In this document: one piece after another, positions 44,699 through 52,967 of the stretch
How the letters are laid out: each line of letters opens with the position of its first letter
How positions within the stretch are numbered: position 1 is the stretch's first letter
DNA from: Bacteroidota bacterium
Lineage (GTDB): Bacteria > Bacteroidota > Bacteroidia > B-17B0 > Aurantibacillaceae
Reading direction: 5' to 3'
Assembly: GCA_029237825.1 (NCBI GenBank)
Contig: JAQZBQ010000001.1
Coordinates: 62,001 to 126,000 of the forward strand
DNA: 64,000 nt
Position numbers and translations under genes: made by a program
Notes under the pieces: model-generated
The model's input: only the letters and a program-made list of their open reading frames with translations
Database searches by the model: none
What the model was told of the DNA's origin: nothing

Positions 44699-45304
44699 TC
44701 ACTTATATTCTAATCGAATTCCTGTGATTTTCCTAAGCTTAATTTCACAGGCTTCGCTATTTGCTTTCCTGATCCTAAAGTTTATTGTGCAATCAGAATC
44801 AAAATTCTGTTTAATAATTTTACATTCCATTTGCTTGAATAATTTCATCACCTCATTTAGTTGATCAAAAGGAAAGTTGACCGTGTAAGAATGAAGAATT
44901 TGTTTTTCAATAATGCAGCATTCACGGATCACTTCGGCGGCAGCAGTTTTATATGCCTGGATAAGACCACTTACACCAAGTAAAGTACCTCCAAAATAAC
45001 GAACTACAACGATTAACACATCGGTTAAATCATTGGATTGAATTTGTCCAAGGATGGGCTTCCCTGCTGTATGATTTGGCTCACCATCATCATTGGCCCT
45101 GAAAATTAATTTATCAGCGCCCAGGCGATAGGCATAACAATGGTGATTGGCGCTAGGGTGATTCTTCTTTAAATGGTTGATTCGTTCCTTTATCTGATTT
45201 TCATTTTCAACAGGGAATGCAAAAGCAAAAAACTTACTTCCCTTCTCCTTAAAAACAATTTCAGCGGATTGTTCAATCGTTAAAAAAGTATCTGAAAATA
45301 ACAT
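44699..45304 (-). CDS. YigZ/IMPACT family protein
   Basis: 201 residues. The N-terminal IMPACT domain has KGSKFFAFAFPV, HHCYAYRLG, NDDGEPNHTAGKPIL and VVVRYFGGTLLGVSGL, all diagnostic; a C-terminal ferredoxin-like DUF1949 domain follows. Family members relate to ribosome-associated translation control, and the precise function is not known. It starts 3 bases after the DMT transporter stop and is co-transcribed. Confidence 0.9.
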   Translation of the reverse strand: MLFSDTFLTIEQSAEIVFKEKGSKFFAFAFPVENENQIKERINHLKKNHPSANHHCYAYRLGADKLIFRANDDGEPNHTAGKPILGQIQSNDLTDVLIVVVRYFGGTLLGVSGLIQAYKTAAAEVIRECCIIEKQILHSYTVNFPFDQLNEVMKLFKQMECKIIKQNFDSDCTINFRIRKANSEACEIKLRKITGIRLEYK

Positions 45305-45307
45305 CCT

Positions 45308-46186
45308 CTAAACAAATTGTGGCAATAAACCGAGAATCAATATAGCCAACAGACTTAGACCGATGCCAACCCAGTTCCTGAAAGATAATTTTTCTTTAAA
45401 AACCAATACAGAAATAATCGTGGATAAAGTGAGTATACTCAAATTATTAATTGGAAATAGGACAGACGGTTCCATCACGTTGGAACTTAAAGCTAACATA
45501 ATAAAATACATAGTACCGAAATTGATGGTTCCTAAAATGATGCCAGCTGGGATAGCCTTAACTTGAAATTTCTCTTTTTTAACGGTAAGCTGGTAAACTA
45601 ATACAATGAATCCAAAAATAAACGCCGTAGAAAATATTGTGGAAAGAAATGCATCAAAGTTAGTGTCATTCACAAGGAAGCGCTGCGCGTAATTAATAGA
45701 AGAATCAATTATGCCACTACAGACGAAAATGATGAGCGGGAAAAGCCACCAAAATTTATCTTTTTGCTGACCAAGCGTTTCTTTATGCGACACAAGGTAA
45801 ACGGCAACAACAGCTAACACGATGCCAATAATCTTACTTAGTGAAATCTGATCTCCGTAAAATAAAACAGCAATACAAATCGGGATTACTACCGACATTC
45901 GGTTCGCAACCTGAGCTACTGAAATCCCTTGCCTGGAAGTAGTTTCAGCAATCACAAATAAACTGCTAATAAAAATAATTCCTAAAAATACAGCCAATGG
46001 AAAAAATGGTTCCGAGGATACTGTAACCGGTGTTACAGAGGATTGAGTAGTTAGAAAACCAAGACTTCCGGCAATCACGTAATTAACAATAATGGCCTGA
46101 AAGGAATTAATGCCCTTATTCGATATAACTTTAAAAGAAATTCCAAATAAGGTTGAGACTAGAACTGAAAGTAATAAAAAGAGCAT
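45308..46186 (-). CDS. DMT-superfamily (EamA) transporter
   Basis: 292 residues with about ten membrane helices in two EamA halves, as in drug/metabolite transporters. The first helix begins directly at the N-terminus (LLLSVLVSTLFGISFKV); the conserved IPICIAVLFYGD and VLFPINNLSILTLSTIISVLVF segments end the first and second halves (cited in part). The substrate is unknown. Its start is one base after the ribD stop. Confidence 0.87.
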   Translation of the reverse strand: MLFLLLSVLVSTLFGISFKVISNKGINSFQAIIVNYVIAGSLGFLTTQSSVTPVTVSSEPFFPLAVFLGIIFISSLFVIAETTSRQGISVAQVANRMSVVIPICIAVLFYGDQISLSKIIGIVLAVVAVYLVSHKETLGQQKDKFWWLFPLIIFVCSGIIDSSINYAQRFLVNDTNFDAFLSTIFSTAFIFGFIVLVYQLTVKKEKFQVKAIPAGIILGTINFGTMYFIMLALSSNVMEPSVLFPINNLSILTLSTIISVLVFKEKLSFRNWVGIGLSLLAILILGLLPQFV

Positions 46187-46187
46187 A

Positions 46188-47228
46188 TTATGTATTTAAA
46201 ACTGTGTAGAGCAAATCTTCTCCCACCTTGATTGGTTTACTAGTGTTTAAATTGATTTCAGGCGCAATGACTCCGTGTTCGAATCGTTTATCGGGATTTA
46301 CAAAAACACGTGCCTCATCCCAGGTGTTAGCATTCATAAAATTATAAATTGTATTCGTTCCTCCTTCTACAATGAGACTCGAAATTTGATTTTCAAAACA
46401 ATAATCCATGATGGATTTTACTTTTTGATTCCAGTCAATCGTGATACAGGCGATACCTTTTAATAGCTGATTTTGCATGGCAGTAAAAACCAATGTCCCT
46501 GCCTCGTGGTTAAAAACGTTCAAGCCCGGGGGGAAGTCGCAGTTTCTGCTCATGACCATACGCAACGGGTTTTTTCCGTCTACAAGTCGAACTGTAAGAT
46601 GTGGATCATCTGCCAACAGTGTGTTATAACCAATTAGAATTGCTTGCTCCTCACTTCTCCATCTATGAACTAACCGCTTGCTATCTAATCCCGTAATCCA
46701 ATTATCTTCTTTGTTTTCTGGTAATGGCCACTGGCTGATAAAACCATTTTGCGTTTGAGCCCATTTAAAAATAACATACGGACGTTTTTTTTGGTGAAAC
46801 GTAAAAAAGCGTTTATTCAATTCACGGCATTCCTCCTCAAGTATTCCGTACTCAACTTCGATCCCTGCATCTTTCAATTTTTGAATTCCTTTTCCCGCAA
46901 CCAAAGGATTTGGGTCCATGTTACCAATTACAACTTTGGCAATGCTTTTGCTAATGATTAGGTCGGCACAGGGCCCGGTTTTCCCAAAATGACAACAGGG
47001 CTCCAAATTCACATACAGCGTACTCAATTTTAGAACACTATCATCAACTTTTGAAATGGCATTAGGTTCTGCATGCGCTGAACCATATTTTTCATGGTAA
47101 CCTTCCGAAACAATTTTTCCCTCACAAACGATCACGCATCCTACCAAGGGATTTGGCGCTACCGCAGCAATGCCTTTTTTAGCAAGCTCTAGGCAGCGGC
47201 GCATAAAATAAAGGTCGTTTGCAGTCAT
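46188..47228 (-). CDS. ribD: Bifunctional riboflavin biosynthesis deaminase/reductase
   Basis: 346 residues. N-terminal deaminase: APNPLVGCVIV, zinc ligand H52 and proton-shuttle E54 in HAEPNA, and zinc Cys C78 and C87 in PCCHFGKTGPC. C-terminal reductase: KWAQTQNGFI, ILIGYNTLLADDPHLTVR and VEGGTNTIYNF. It carries out the second and third steps of riboflavin synthesis. It is the first gene of an operon with a transporter and YigZ. Confidence 0.94.
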   Translation of the reverse strand: MTANDLYFMRRCLELAKKGIAAVAPNPLVGCVIVCEGKIVSEGYHEKYGSAHAEPNAISKVDDSVLKLSTLYVNLEPCCHFGKTGPCADLIISKSIAKVVIGNMDPNPLVAGKGIQKLKDAGIEVEYGILEEECRELNKRFFTFHQKKRPYVIFKWAQTQNGFISQWPLPENKEDNWITGLDSKRLVHRWRSEEQAILIGYNTLLADDPHLTVRLVDGKNPLRMVMSRNCDFPPGLNVFNHEAGTLVFTAMQNQLLKGIACITIDWNQKVKSIMDYCFENQISSLIVEGGTNTIYNFMNANTWDEARVFVNPDKRFEHGVIAPEINLNTSKPIKVGEDLLYTVLNT

Positions 47229-47416
47229 AAATATGTAATTTTTGTTAAAACAATATTTCTCATATTGCCATTAAAATCACCCAATTCGGTGCAAGTTACG
47301 CATGTTTATTCAAAAACAGGATTGCAACGAACACATTCAGGGAATATTTTTAAAAATAATCAAAATACCAGGGTGACCTTTTCGATACATAACCATTAAC
47401 TATTAAACAGGCAAAG

Positions 47417-47974
47417 ATGACTGACCAGGAAATTATTGAAGCCATACGATCTAATAAGAACGATAAAGCGTTTGCCGCATTATATAAAAATTTTCCTTCC
47501 ATACGAAAAATGATCCGGGCGAATAACGGGTTAAAAGAAGATGCCGAAGATGTATTCCAGGAATCGTTAATTATTTTATGTTCAAAGATTCATGAAGGCG
47601 ATTTTATTCTAACCTCGAAACTTGGAACTTTTCTTTATAGTGTCAGCCGTTACCTGTGGATGGACGAATTGAAACGAAGGGGCCGACGCAATGAAATTGT
47701 TTCTGATCTCAACGCTTTCAACTACCCGTCTGTTGATGAAATGTCTATGGAAGAAGAATATAAAGCGAGGATGGCAGAAAAAACCATTGATGCGTTGGGA
47801 GAAAGGTGCAAGGAATTACTCGTTTTATTTTATAGCGGAACACTGAAACTTCGGGATATTGCTGTAAAGATGGGCTATACTTCCGAGAACAGTGCAAAAA
47901 ACCAAAAATACAAATGCCTTGAAATGGCTAAAAAACAATTGAAAGATCTACAGCAAACGCAGTATTCAAATTAA
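47417..47974 (+). CDS. ECF-type RNA polymerase sigma factor
   Basis: 185 residues. Region 2 (FAALYKNFP, DAEDVFQESLIILC, LGTFLYSVSRYLWMDELKRR) and region 4 (LGERCKELLVLFYSGTLKLRDIA) are recognisable; the region 4 helix-turn-helix reads KMGYTSENSAKNQKYKC. The next gene has the layout of its anti-sigma partner and starts 5 bases later, so this is a sigma/anti-sigma unit. Target promoters are unknown. Confidence 0.88.
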   Translation: MTDQEIIEAIRSNKNDKAFAALYKNFPSIRKMIRANNGLKEDAEDVFQESLIILCSKIHEGDFILTSKLGTFLYSVSRYLWMDELKRRGRRNEIVSDLNAFNYPSVDEMSMEEEYKARMAEKTIDALGERCKELLVLFYSGTLKLRDIAVKMGYTSENSAKNQKYKCLEMAKKQLKDLQQTQYSN

Positions 47975-47979
47975 AACCT

Positions 47980-48966
47980 ATGAGAAACGAACTCGAGCAA
48001 ATTCAACGGATTGACCAGTATTTACTGGGTGAAATTCAGGGGCCAGAAAAAGTTTCCTTTGAAATGGAGATGCATTCAAATAAGGAATTTTCAGATCAGG
48101 TGGAACTACAAAAACAATTGATGAAAGGAATTAAGCGAACTCAATGGCGGGAAGATGCCACCAAAGCGTACGGTAAATACCAAATAAAACAATCGGTTGC
48201 GAAACTAGGGATGATAGGAGCAGGGACAATAACATTAATCGGATTAACTTTCTTATTAACTAAAGGTGATTCAACCACTCAGGAAAATAAACAACCCGGA
48301 ACCGTCATTACTCCGGCTAATGACAGTATTAAAGCGGATTCTTTGAGCATCTATGATGTTTTAAAAGGGAACACTTTTGTAATTAATTCCTCCCGCGACA
48401 CGGTTGTAGAAACTACAGATGGCACTTTAGTGGAAATCCCTAAGACATTGTTTAATGATTCCATTCCTGATTTCCGTGACAGTGTAGTATATAAAAAACA
48501 AACGGAAGGATCTCAGGCAAAAATTTACACCCTTCATTTTTATACCCCTAGTTATAAAGATTCATTAAAAAAATGGAAACAATCGATACAGGAAAAAAAT
48601 TACTCGAAAACATTTCGTTCGGTTGTGTCATCGGCTAACCCTAAAAATTATTTTAAAACGAGTTCAAAAAAGCATGAAACCATCCCTGAAAGGGTAAGTT
48701 CTAAAGGTGATTCTGATACAATATATAAAGCCGCAATCGGACTTAATATGGAGAAAATGGATGACGACTTACGCTCTAAAAATTCAAAACTCTACAAACT
48801 GAAAGGAAAAATTCCCTTCGTAAATAAGGCTTCGCGCTATAAAAATACCATATTGGTTTTTGACATTGACAACAGAAACAAATCCTCCATCGATACCGCA
48901 ATTGTAATAGAAATTGTGGATAAACTTAAACAAAAATCAATCATCTCCAAACCTAATAAAAAATGA
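47980..48966 (+). CDS. Probable membrane-spanning anti-sigma factor
   Basis: 328 residues. The N-terminal 60 residues (IDQYLLGEIQGPEKVSFEMEM) resemble the sigma-binding part of RskA/FecR-type anti-sigma proteins, without a zinc motif. One membrane helix at about 75-94 (LGMIGAGTITLIGLTFLL) puts a 230-residue Lys/Ser-rich domain in the periplasm. It lies between the sigma factor (5 bases upstream) and a lipoprotein gene (4-base overlap). Role inferred from position and layout. Confidence 0.68.
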   Translation: MRNELEQIQRIDQYLLGEIQGPEKVSFEMEMHSNKEFSDQVELQKQLMKGIKRTQWREDATKAYGKYQIKQSVAKLGMIGAGTITLIGLTFLLTKGDSTTQENKQPGTVITPANDSIKADSLSIYDVLKGNTFVINSSRDTVVETTDGTLVEIPKTLFNDSIPDFRDSVVYKKQTEGSQAKIYTLHFYTPSYKDSLKKWKQSIQEKNYSKTFRSVVSSANPKNYFKTSSKKHETIPERVSSKGDSDTIYKAAIGLNMEKMDDDLRSKNSKLYKLKGKIPFVNKASRYKNTILVFDIDNRNKSSIDTAIVIEIVDKLKQKSIISKPNKK

Positions 48967-49907
48967 AAACCAGAGACCTTTTTTTCCTGACTAAGTCTGG
49001 CTTAGCACTGAATTGCGTTACTTTAATTGTTGTTATTACAGGGTGTACTGCACCAAAATCTATAACTGAATCCGGGAAAACCACCCCACGAGGGCAGTTA
49101 AAAGTTGGCGCCAATTATAACGCTAACATTCCTACACAAACAATAAAAAATGCAATTGAGCTTGTAGGAAATGGAATAGGAACTGTTAAGTCCATCAAAG
49201 CAATCAATAACGAGCAGGAAGCGGGGGAAGAAATTAAAAACCGTGCTGCCAGTTTATCAAAATACGCCATAGGTTACGCCGTGGATCCTATGACCTACGG
49301 AATAAATTACTACGCGCGACTTGGTATTGCAAAAAGGGTAGATATTGGCTATCAATATGCTGGTGGAACAAATGCCTTTGATATTAAATATCAGTTTTTG
49401 GGAACAACCGGAAAAATCGGGAGTTATTCGGAAAACAGATTTTACGGAAGTATCGGGCTCCAGTATTCATCCCGGAAATATGAGTTACCAGATAAATTTA
49501 AATTGATGGATGAATTCATTGACTTTCGCTTCAACCGAAAAGACTTATTTATACCGGTTATTTTCAGTAAGTCATTTGGCGATGAAGAAAAGAAAGGGCA
49601 TTTCTCCTGGGGTGTAGCTTATAACCGCGCGTTCCTTGAATATGGTATGCAAAATAAAGTTTACCAAAATGCTGACCTTAATATTCCTTATCAGAATATT
49701 GAGCGAAAGCAATTCAGCTCCTATGGCACATTCATTAATCTAAAAACCGGAAACAGATGCGTGTTTTTCGTTATGTCATTAGCAGTCTATTATACCGATT
49801 ACGGCACTTATAAGTTAATAGATGGTTCTTCTGCGCATTTGCATGGCTTTACGTATGTTCCATCATTAGGTATCCAATTTGTAACACCGGGTTTCAGAAA
49901 AAAATAG
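48963..49907 (+). CDS. Lipoprotein of unknown function, sigma-operon member
   Basis: 314 residues. A signal with lipobox (VVITGC) gives a lipidated Cys at about residue 28. The mature part has alternating strands (VDIGYQYAGG, YGSIGLQYSSR) and ends in GIQFVTPGFRKK, which suggests a small outer-membrane beta-barrel-like or barrel-associated lipoprotein. It overlaps the anti-sigma gene by four bases (ATGA), so it is co-translated and may report envelope state to that pathway. I do not recognise a family. Confidence 0.7.
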   Translation: MKTRDLFFLTKSGLALNCVTLIVVITGCTAPKSITESGKTTPRGQLKVGANYNANIPTQTIKNAIELVGNGIGTVKSIKAINNEQEAGEEIKNRAASLSKYAIGYAVDPMTYGINYYARLGIAKRVDIGYQYAGGTNAFDIKYQFLGTTGKIGSYSENRFYGSIGLQYSSRKYELPDKFKLMDEFIDFRFNRKDLFIPVIFSKSFGDEEKKGHFSWGVAYNRAFLEYGMQNKVYQNADLNIPYQNIERKQFSSYGTFINLKTGNRCVFFVMSLAVYYTDYGTYKLIDGSSAHLHGFTYVPSLGIQFVTPGFRKK

Positions 49908-49963
49908 CGAATTTAGGAAGCGGCCGGACTGCATTAATTGGGTGGGGATACTCGTAATTTTAG

Positions 49964-49971
49964 TATTTTTG
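49964..49971 (+). promoter_or_regulatory. -7 promoter element immediately before yicC
   Basis: TATTTTTG is an exact TAnnTTTG match ending only three bases before the ATG at 49975. A TTG at 49938-49940 could serve as the -33 element, with 23 bases between. The expected transcription start is at or next to the A of ATG. Confidence 0.5.
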
Positions 49972-49974
49972 CAC

Positions 49975-50844
49975 ATGCTAAAATCAATGACAGGCTTCGG
50001 AAAAGCCAATAAAGAATTTCACAACAAAACGGTAAATGTAGAGATCAGATCTCTGAACAGTAAAAACATGGATCTGAGTCTGCGCTTGTCTTCTACATAC
50101 CGCGACAAAGAACACGAATTAAAAAGTGAAATCACAAAACTACTTGAGCGCGGGAAGGTTGATTTATCAATTTACGTGGAATCCAAAGTGATAGAAACGC
50201 CGGTAGAAATAAATATTGATTTAGCGAAAACCTATTACGAAAAACTGAAGCACCTGGCAACCGAATTAAATGAACCAACAACCAATTTAATGCCTCATGT
50301 TTTAAAAATGCCTGATGTTTTAAAATCAGAACGCAAGGAACCAGATGAACAGGATTGGAAAGACATTTTACAGGTTGTTTTTTTAGCTGTTGAAGAACTG
50401 AATAAATTCAGGAAGGATGAAGGGAAGTCAATCGAAAACGATTTTGAAAATCGCCTGGCAATTATTGCAGATGCTTTGGAAAAAATTAAGGCCCACGATG
50501 CCAGCCGGATCCAGAATATTAAAGACCGGATTAAAAAGAACCTCGACGAGGTTGTAGGGAAAGATAAGGTTGACCTTAACCGATTTGAACAGGAACTGAT
50601 TTACTATATTGAAAAACTGGATATCAACGAAGAAAAAGTGCGCTTGAAAACCCATCTGGATTATTTTATTAAAACGATGAAAGAACCTGCCGGGGGAAGA
50701 AAATTAAACTTCATCGGTCAGGAAATTGGCCGTGAAATTAACACCATTGGTTCCAAGGCCAACGATGCTGAAATGCAGAAGCTTGTTGTTTTAATGAAAG
50801 ATGAATTGGAAAAAATTAAAGAGCAAACCAATAACGTTCTGTAA
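49975..50844 (+). CDS. yicC: YicC-family endoribonuclease
   Basis: 289 residues from the ATG at 49975, where the family N-terminus MLKSMTGFGKAN begins; the longer frame from 49942 adds unrelated residues. EIRSLNSKNMDLSLRL and the C-terminal GGRKLNFIGQEIGREINTIGSK block (cited in part) are diagnostic. YicC proteins are RNA-cleaving enzymes related to YloC. It starts an operon with a small membrane protein and mqnP: its stop TAA is followed directly by the next ATG. Confidence 0.92.
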   Translation: MLKSMTGFGKANKEFHNKTVNVEIRSLNSKNMDLSLRLSSTYRDKEHELKSEITKLLERGKVDLSIYVESKVIETPVEINIDLAKTYYEKLKHLATELNEPTTNLMPHVLKMPDVLKSERKEPDEQDWKDILQVVFLAVEELNKFRKDEGKSIENDFENRLAIIADALEKIKAHDASRIQNIKDRIKKNLDEVVGKDKVDLNRFEQELIYYIEKLDINEEKVRLKTHLDYFIKTMKEPAGGRKLNFIGQEIGREINTIGSKANDAEMQKLVVLMKDELEKIKEQTNNVL

Positions 50845-51099
50845 ATGAATTTATTTAAATTGTCAGGGTTAATTTCCATAATTGCGGGCATTGCGTGCTG
50901 CGCGCTTCTTTTTAATCCATCCTTTTTACCATTTGCTTTGATCTTTGCCATCGTTGGGTATGCCTTTTCAACCATCAACATTTACCTGAATGCCAAATAT
51001 GAAATTACCAAGAGTAACTTCAGCATCGGATATGCCGGGATGATCCTCGCATCGGTACCGGTAATATTTATTCTCATATTAATCATAAGGAACCATTAA
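50845..51099 (+). CDS. Small membrane protein of unknown function
   Basis: 84 residues with two or three hydrophobic helices (LSGLISIIAGIACCALLF, FALIFAIVGYAFSTINIY, MILASVPVIFILILII). It starts immediately after the yicC stop and ends one base before the mqnP start, so it is clearly expressed with them. No family recognised; a helper of the prenyltransferase is one possibility. Confidence 0.75.
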   Translation: MNLFKLSGLISIIAGIACCALLFNPSFLPFALIFAIVGYAFSTINIYLNAKYEITKSNFSIGYAGMILASVPVIFILILIIRNH

Positions 51100-51100
51100 C

Positions 51101-51955
51101 ATGGCAGTGTTTAAGCATTACCTCTCGCTTGTAAAGTTTAGTCATACCATTTTTGCCTTACCGTTTGCCTGCATTGGTTTTACGCTGGCATTAAGAGAAG
51201 GATATGACTTTTCAGCCAAACAATTCCTGCTGGTGATAGTTTGCATGGTAACAGCCAGGAATGCGGCAATGGCTTTTAACCGATATATTGACCGGCATTT
51301 TGACAAAGCAAATCCCAGAACTGCCGTACGGGAAATTCCATCCGGAATTATCCAACCAAAGAACGCTGCGTTTTTCATTTTTTTTAATTGCATACTTTTT
51401 ATGCTCATTACGTATTTCATCAATCCCGTATGTTTTTATCTATCACCTGTCGCTTTATTCATAATTCTGTTTTATAGTTACACCAAACGTTTCACCCCAC
51501 TCTGTCACCTGGTTCTTGGCTGCGGGCTCGCCCTGGCGCCCATTGGAGCTTACCTTGCCGTTGCTGGGCATTTTTCACTATTGCCTTTACTTTTTTCTTT
51601 TACCGTATTTTGTTGGGTGAGCGGGTTTGATATCATTTATGCACTGCAAGACGAAATCTTTGACCGTGATCATCAACTCAATTCAATCCCTGTATTATTA
51701 GGAACCTCAGGTGCCTTGAGGGTTTCGGAAATTCTTCACTTTTTTGCAATGGTGTTCGTGTTTGCAGCGGGCATTACTGGAAACTTCAACCTGTTATATT
51801 GGATTGGAGCCCTCATTTTTACAACACTGATTATTTACCAGCATACCATTGTTAAACCAAATGATCTTTCCCGCGTTAATGTAGCCTTCGGGACAACCAA
51901 TGGTATTGCCAGCGCGGTTTTTGCAGCGTTTACGATCGTTTCCTTTTACATTTAA
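51101..51955 (+). CDS. mqnP: UbiA-type 4-hydroxybenzoate polyprenyltransferase (MqnP-like)
   Basis: 284 residues, about eight membrane helices. The first Asp motif is NRYIDRHFDKANPRTAVREIPSG (cited in part) and the second is DEIFDRDHQLNSIP, both binding Mg-prenyl-diphosphate. The NPRTAxR form is that of UbiA relatives assigned to the futalosine menaquinone pathway, rather than MenA. It attaches the isoprenoid chain to the aromatic head group in the inner membrane. Last gene of the yicC operon. Confidence 0.78.
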   Translation: MAVFKHYLSLVKFSHTIFALPFACIGFTLALREGYDFSAKQFLLVIVCMVTARNAAMAFNRYIDRHFDKANPRTAVREIPSGIIQPKNAAFFIFFNCILFMLITYFINPVCFYLSPVALFIILFYSYTKRFTPLCHLVLGCGLALAPIGAYLAVAGHFSLLPLLFSFTVFCWVSGFDIIYALQDEIFDRDHQLNSIPVLLGTSGALRVSEILHFFAMVFVFAAGITGNFNLLYWIGALIFTTLIIYQHTIVKPNDLSRVNVAFGTTNGIASAVFAAFTIVSFYI

Positions 51956-52041
51956 TATTTCACATGCTATTTATCTTTTTTTGGGTTATATAGTTCATCG
52001 GATTTTTTGGAAGAACGATTAAAAAACTGGAAATTAAACGC

Positions 52042-52914
52042 ATGTTAAAATTGATTTTTCTCTTTCTCCTGTCGGTCCTTAGCTTTGCTGTTAACTTTCT
52101 GAATTCAGGCTATGATTTTTCAAAGCCTGTACTACAGGTAATTCTTCCCGGCTCACTGCATGAAATATCGGGCCTTACAATCGTTGACAATACGACGATT
52201 GCCTGTATCCAGGATGAAAACGGAATCGTATTCTTTTATGACATTGAACAACGCAAAATAAAAAATCAATTCATTTTTGGCGCTAACGGTGATTATGAAG
52301 GCATCACTTTAGTGGATAAGACCCTTTATATATTGCGAAGTGACGGTGCTATATTTGAGATTAATGATTTCCAATCACCTCAACCATCCGTAAAAACTTA
52401 TACGCCACAGGTACCTTCTGAAAACAATGAAGGACTCTGCTATGATCCAGAGTCGAATCGTTTACTCATTGGAGCGAAGGGAAAAATAAATAAGGATCCA
52501 GAGTATAAAGACCACCGTTTTATTTACGCGTTTAATTTAAAATTAAAAAAACTGGAACCTAAGCCGGTTTTTATTTTCAACGTTTCAGATATAAATATTA
52601 CTTCAAAACTTAATGGTACAAAAATGCCAACGCGAACCAACAAAAAAGGGGTGGTTTTTGAAACCGGCTTTAAACTTAACACCTCTGAAATCGCGATTCA
52701 TCCCTCTTCCAAACAATTGTATGTTCTCTCAGCTTCCGACCATTGTCTTTTCATCTTCAACATGAATGGCAAGCTTGAAGAAACAAAACAGCTCGACCCC
52801 AACATGTTTAATAAACCGGAAGGCTTGTCTTTCTTCTCCAACGCTGACCTCATCATTTCGAATGAAGGGCAAACACGCGTTCCTACCTTGTTACGGTTTA
52901 ATTACCAGCGATAA
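52042..52914 (+). CDS. SdiA-regulated-type (YjiK-like) exported beta-propeller protein
   Basis: 290 residues. The N-terminal hydrophobic stretch (LIFLFLLSVLSFAVNFL) is a signal or anchor. The body matches the SdiA-regulated family: SGLTIVDNTTIACIQDENG, GANGDYEGITLVDKTLYILRSDG (cited in part), NNEGLCYDPESNRLLIG and FNKPEGLSF. The fold is a propeller with possible calcium sites. Function unknown in Bacteroidota. Confidence 0.83.
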   Translation: MLKLIFLFLLSVLSFAVNFLNSGYDFSKPVLQVILPGSLHEISGLTIVDNTTIACIQDENGIVFFYDIEQRKIKNQFIFGANGDYEGITLVDKTLYILRSDGAIFEINDFQSPQPSVKTYTPQVPSENNEGLCYDPESNRLLIGAKGKINKDPEYKDHRFIYAFNLKLKKLEPKPVFIFNVSDINITSKLNGTKMPTRTNKKGVVFETGFKLNTSEIAIHPSSKQLYVLSASDHCLFIFNMNGKLEETKQLDPNMFNKPEGLSFFSNADLIISNEGQTRVPTLLRFNYQR

Positions 52915-52967
52915 TACACAACAGGCTCACCTAACTTTCATAAATTTTTGTACATTTATTTTTACCT

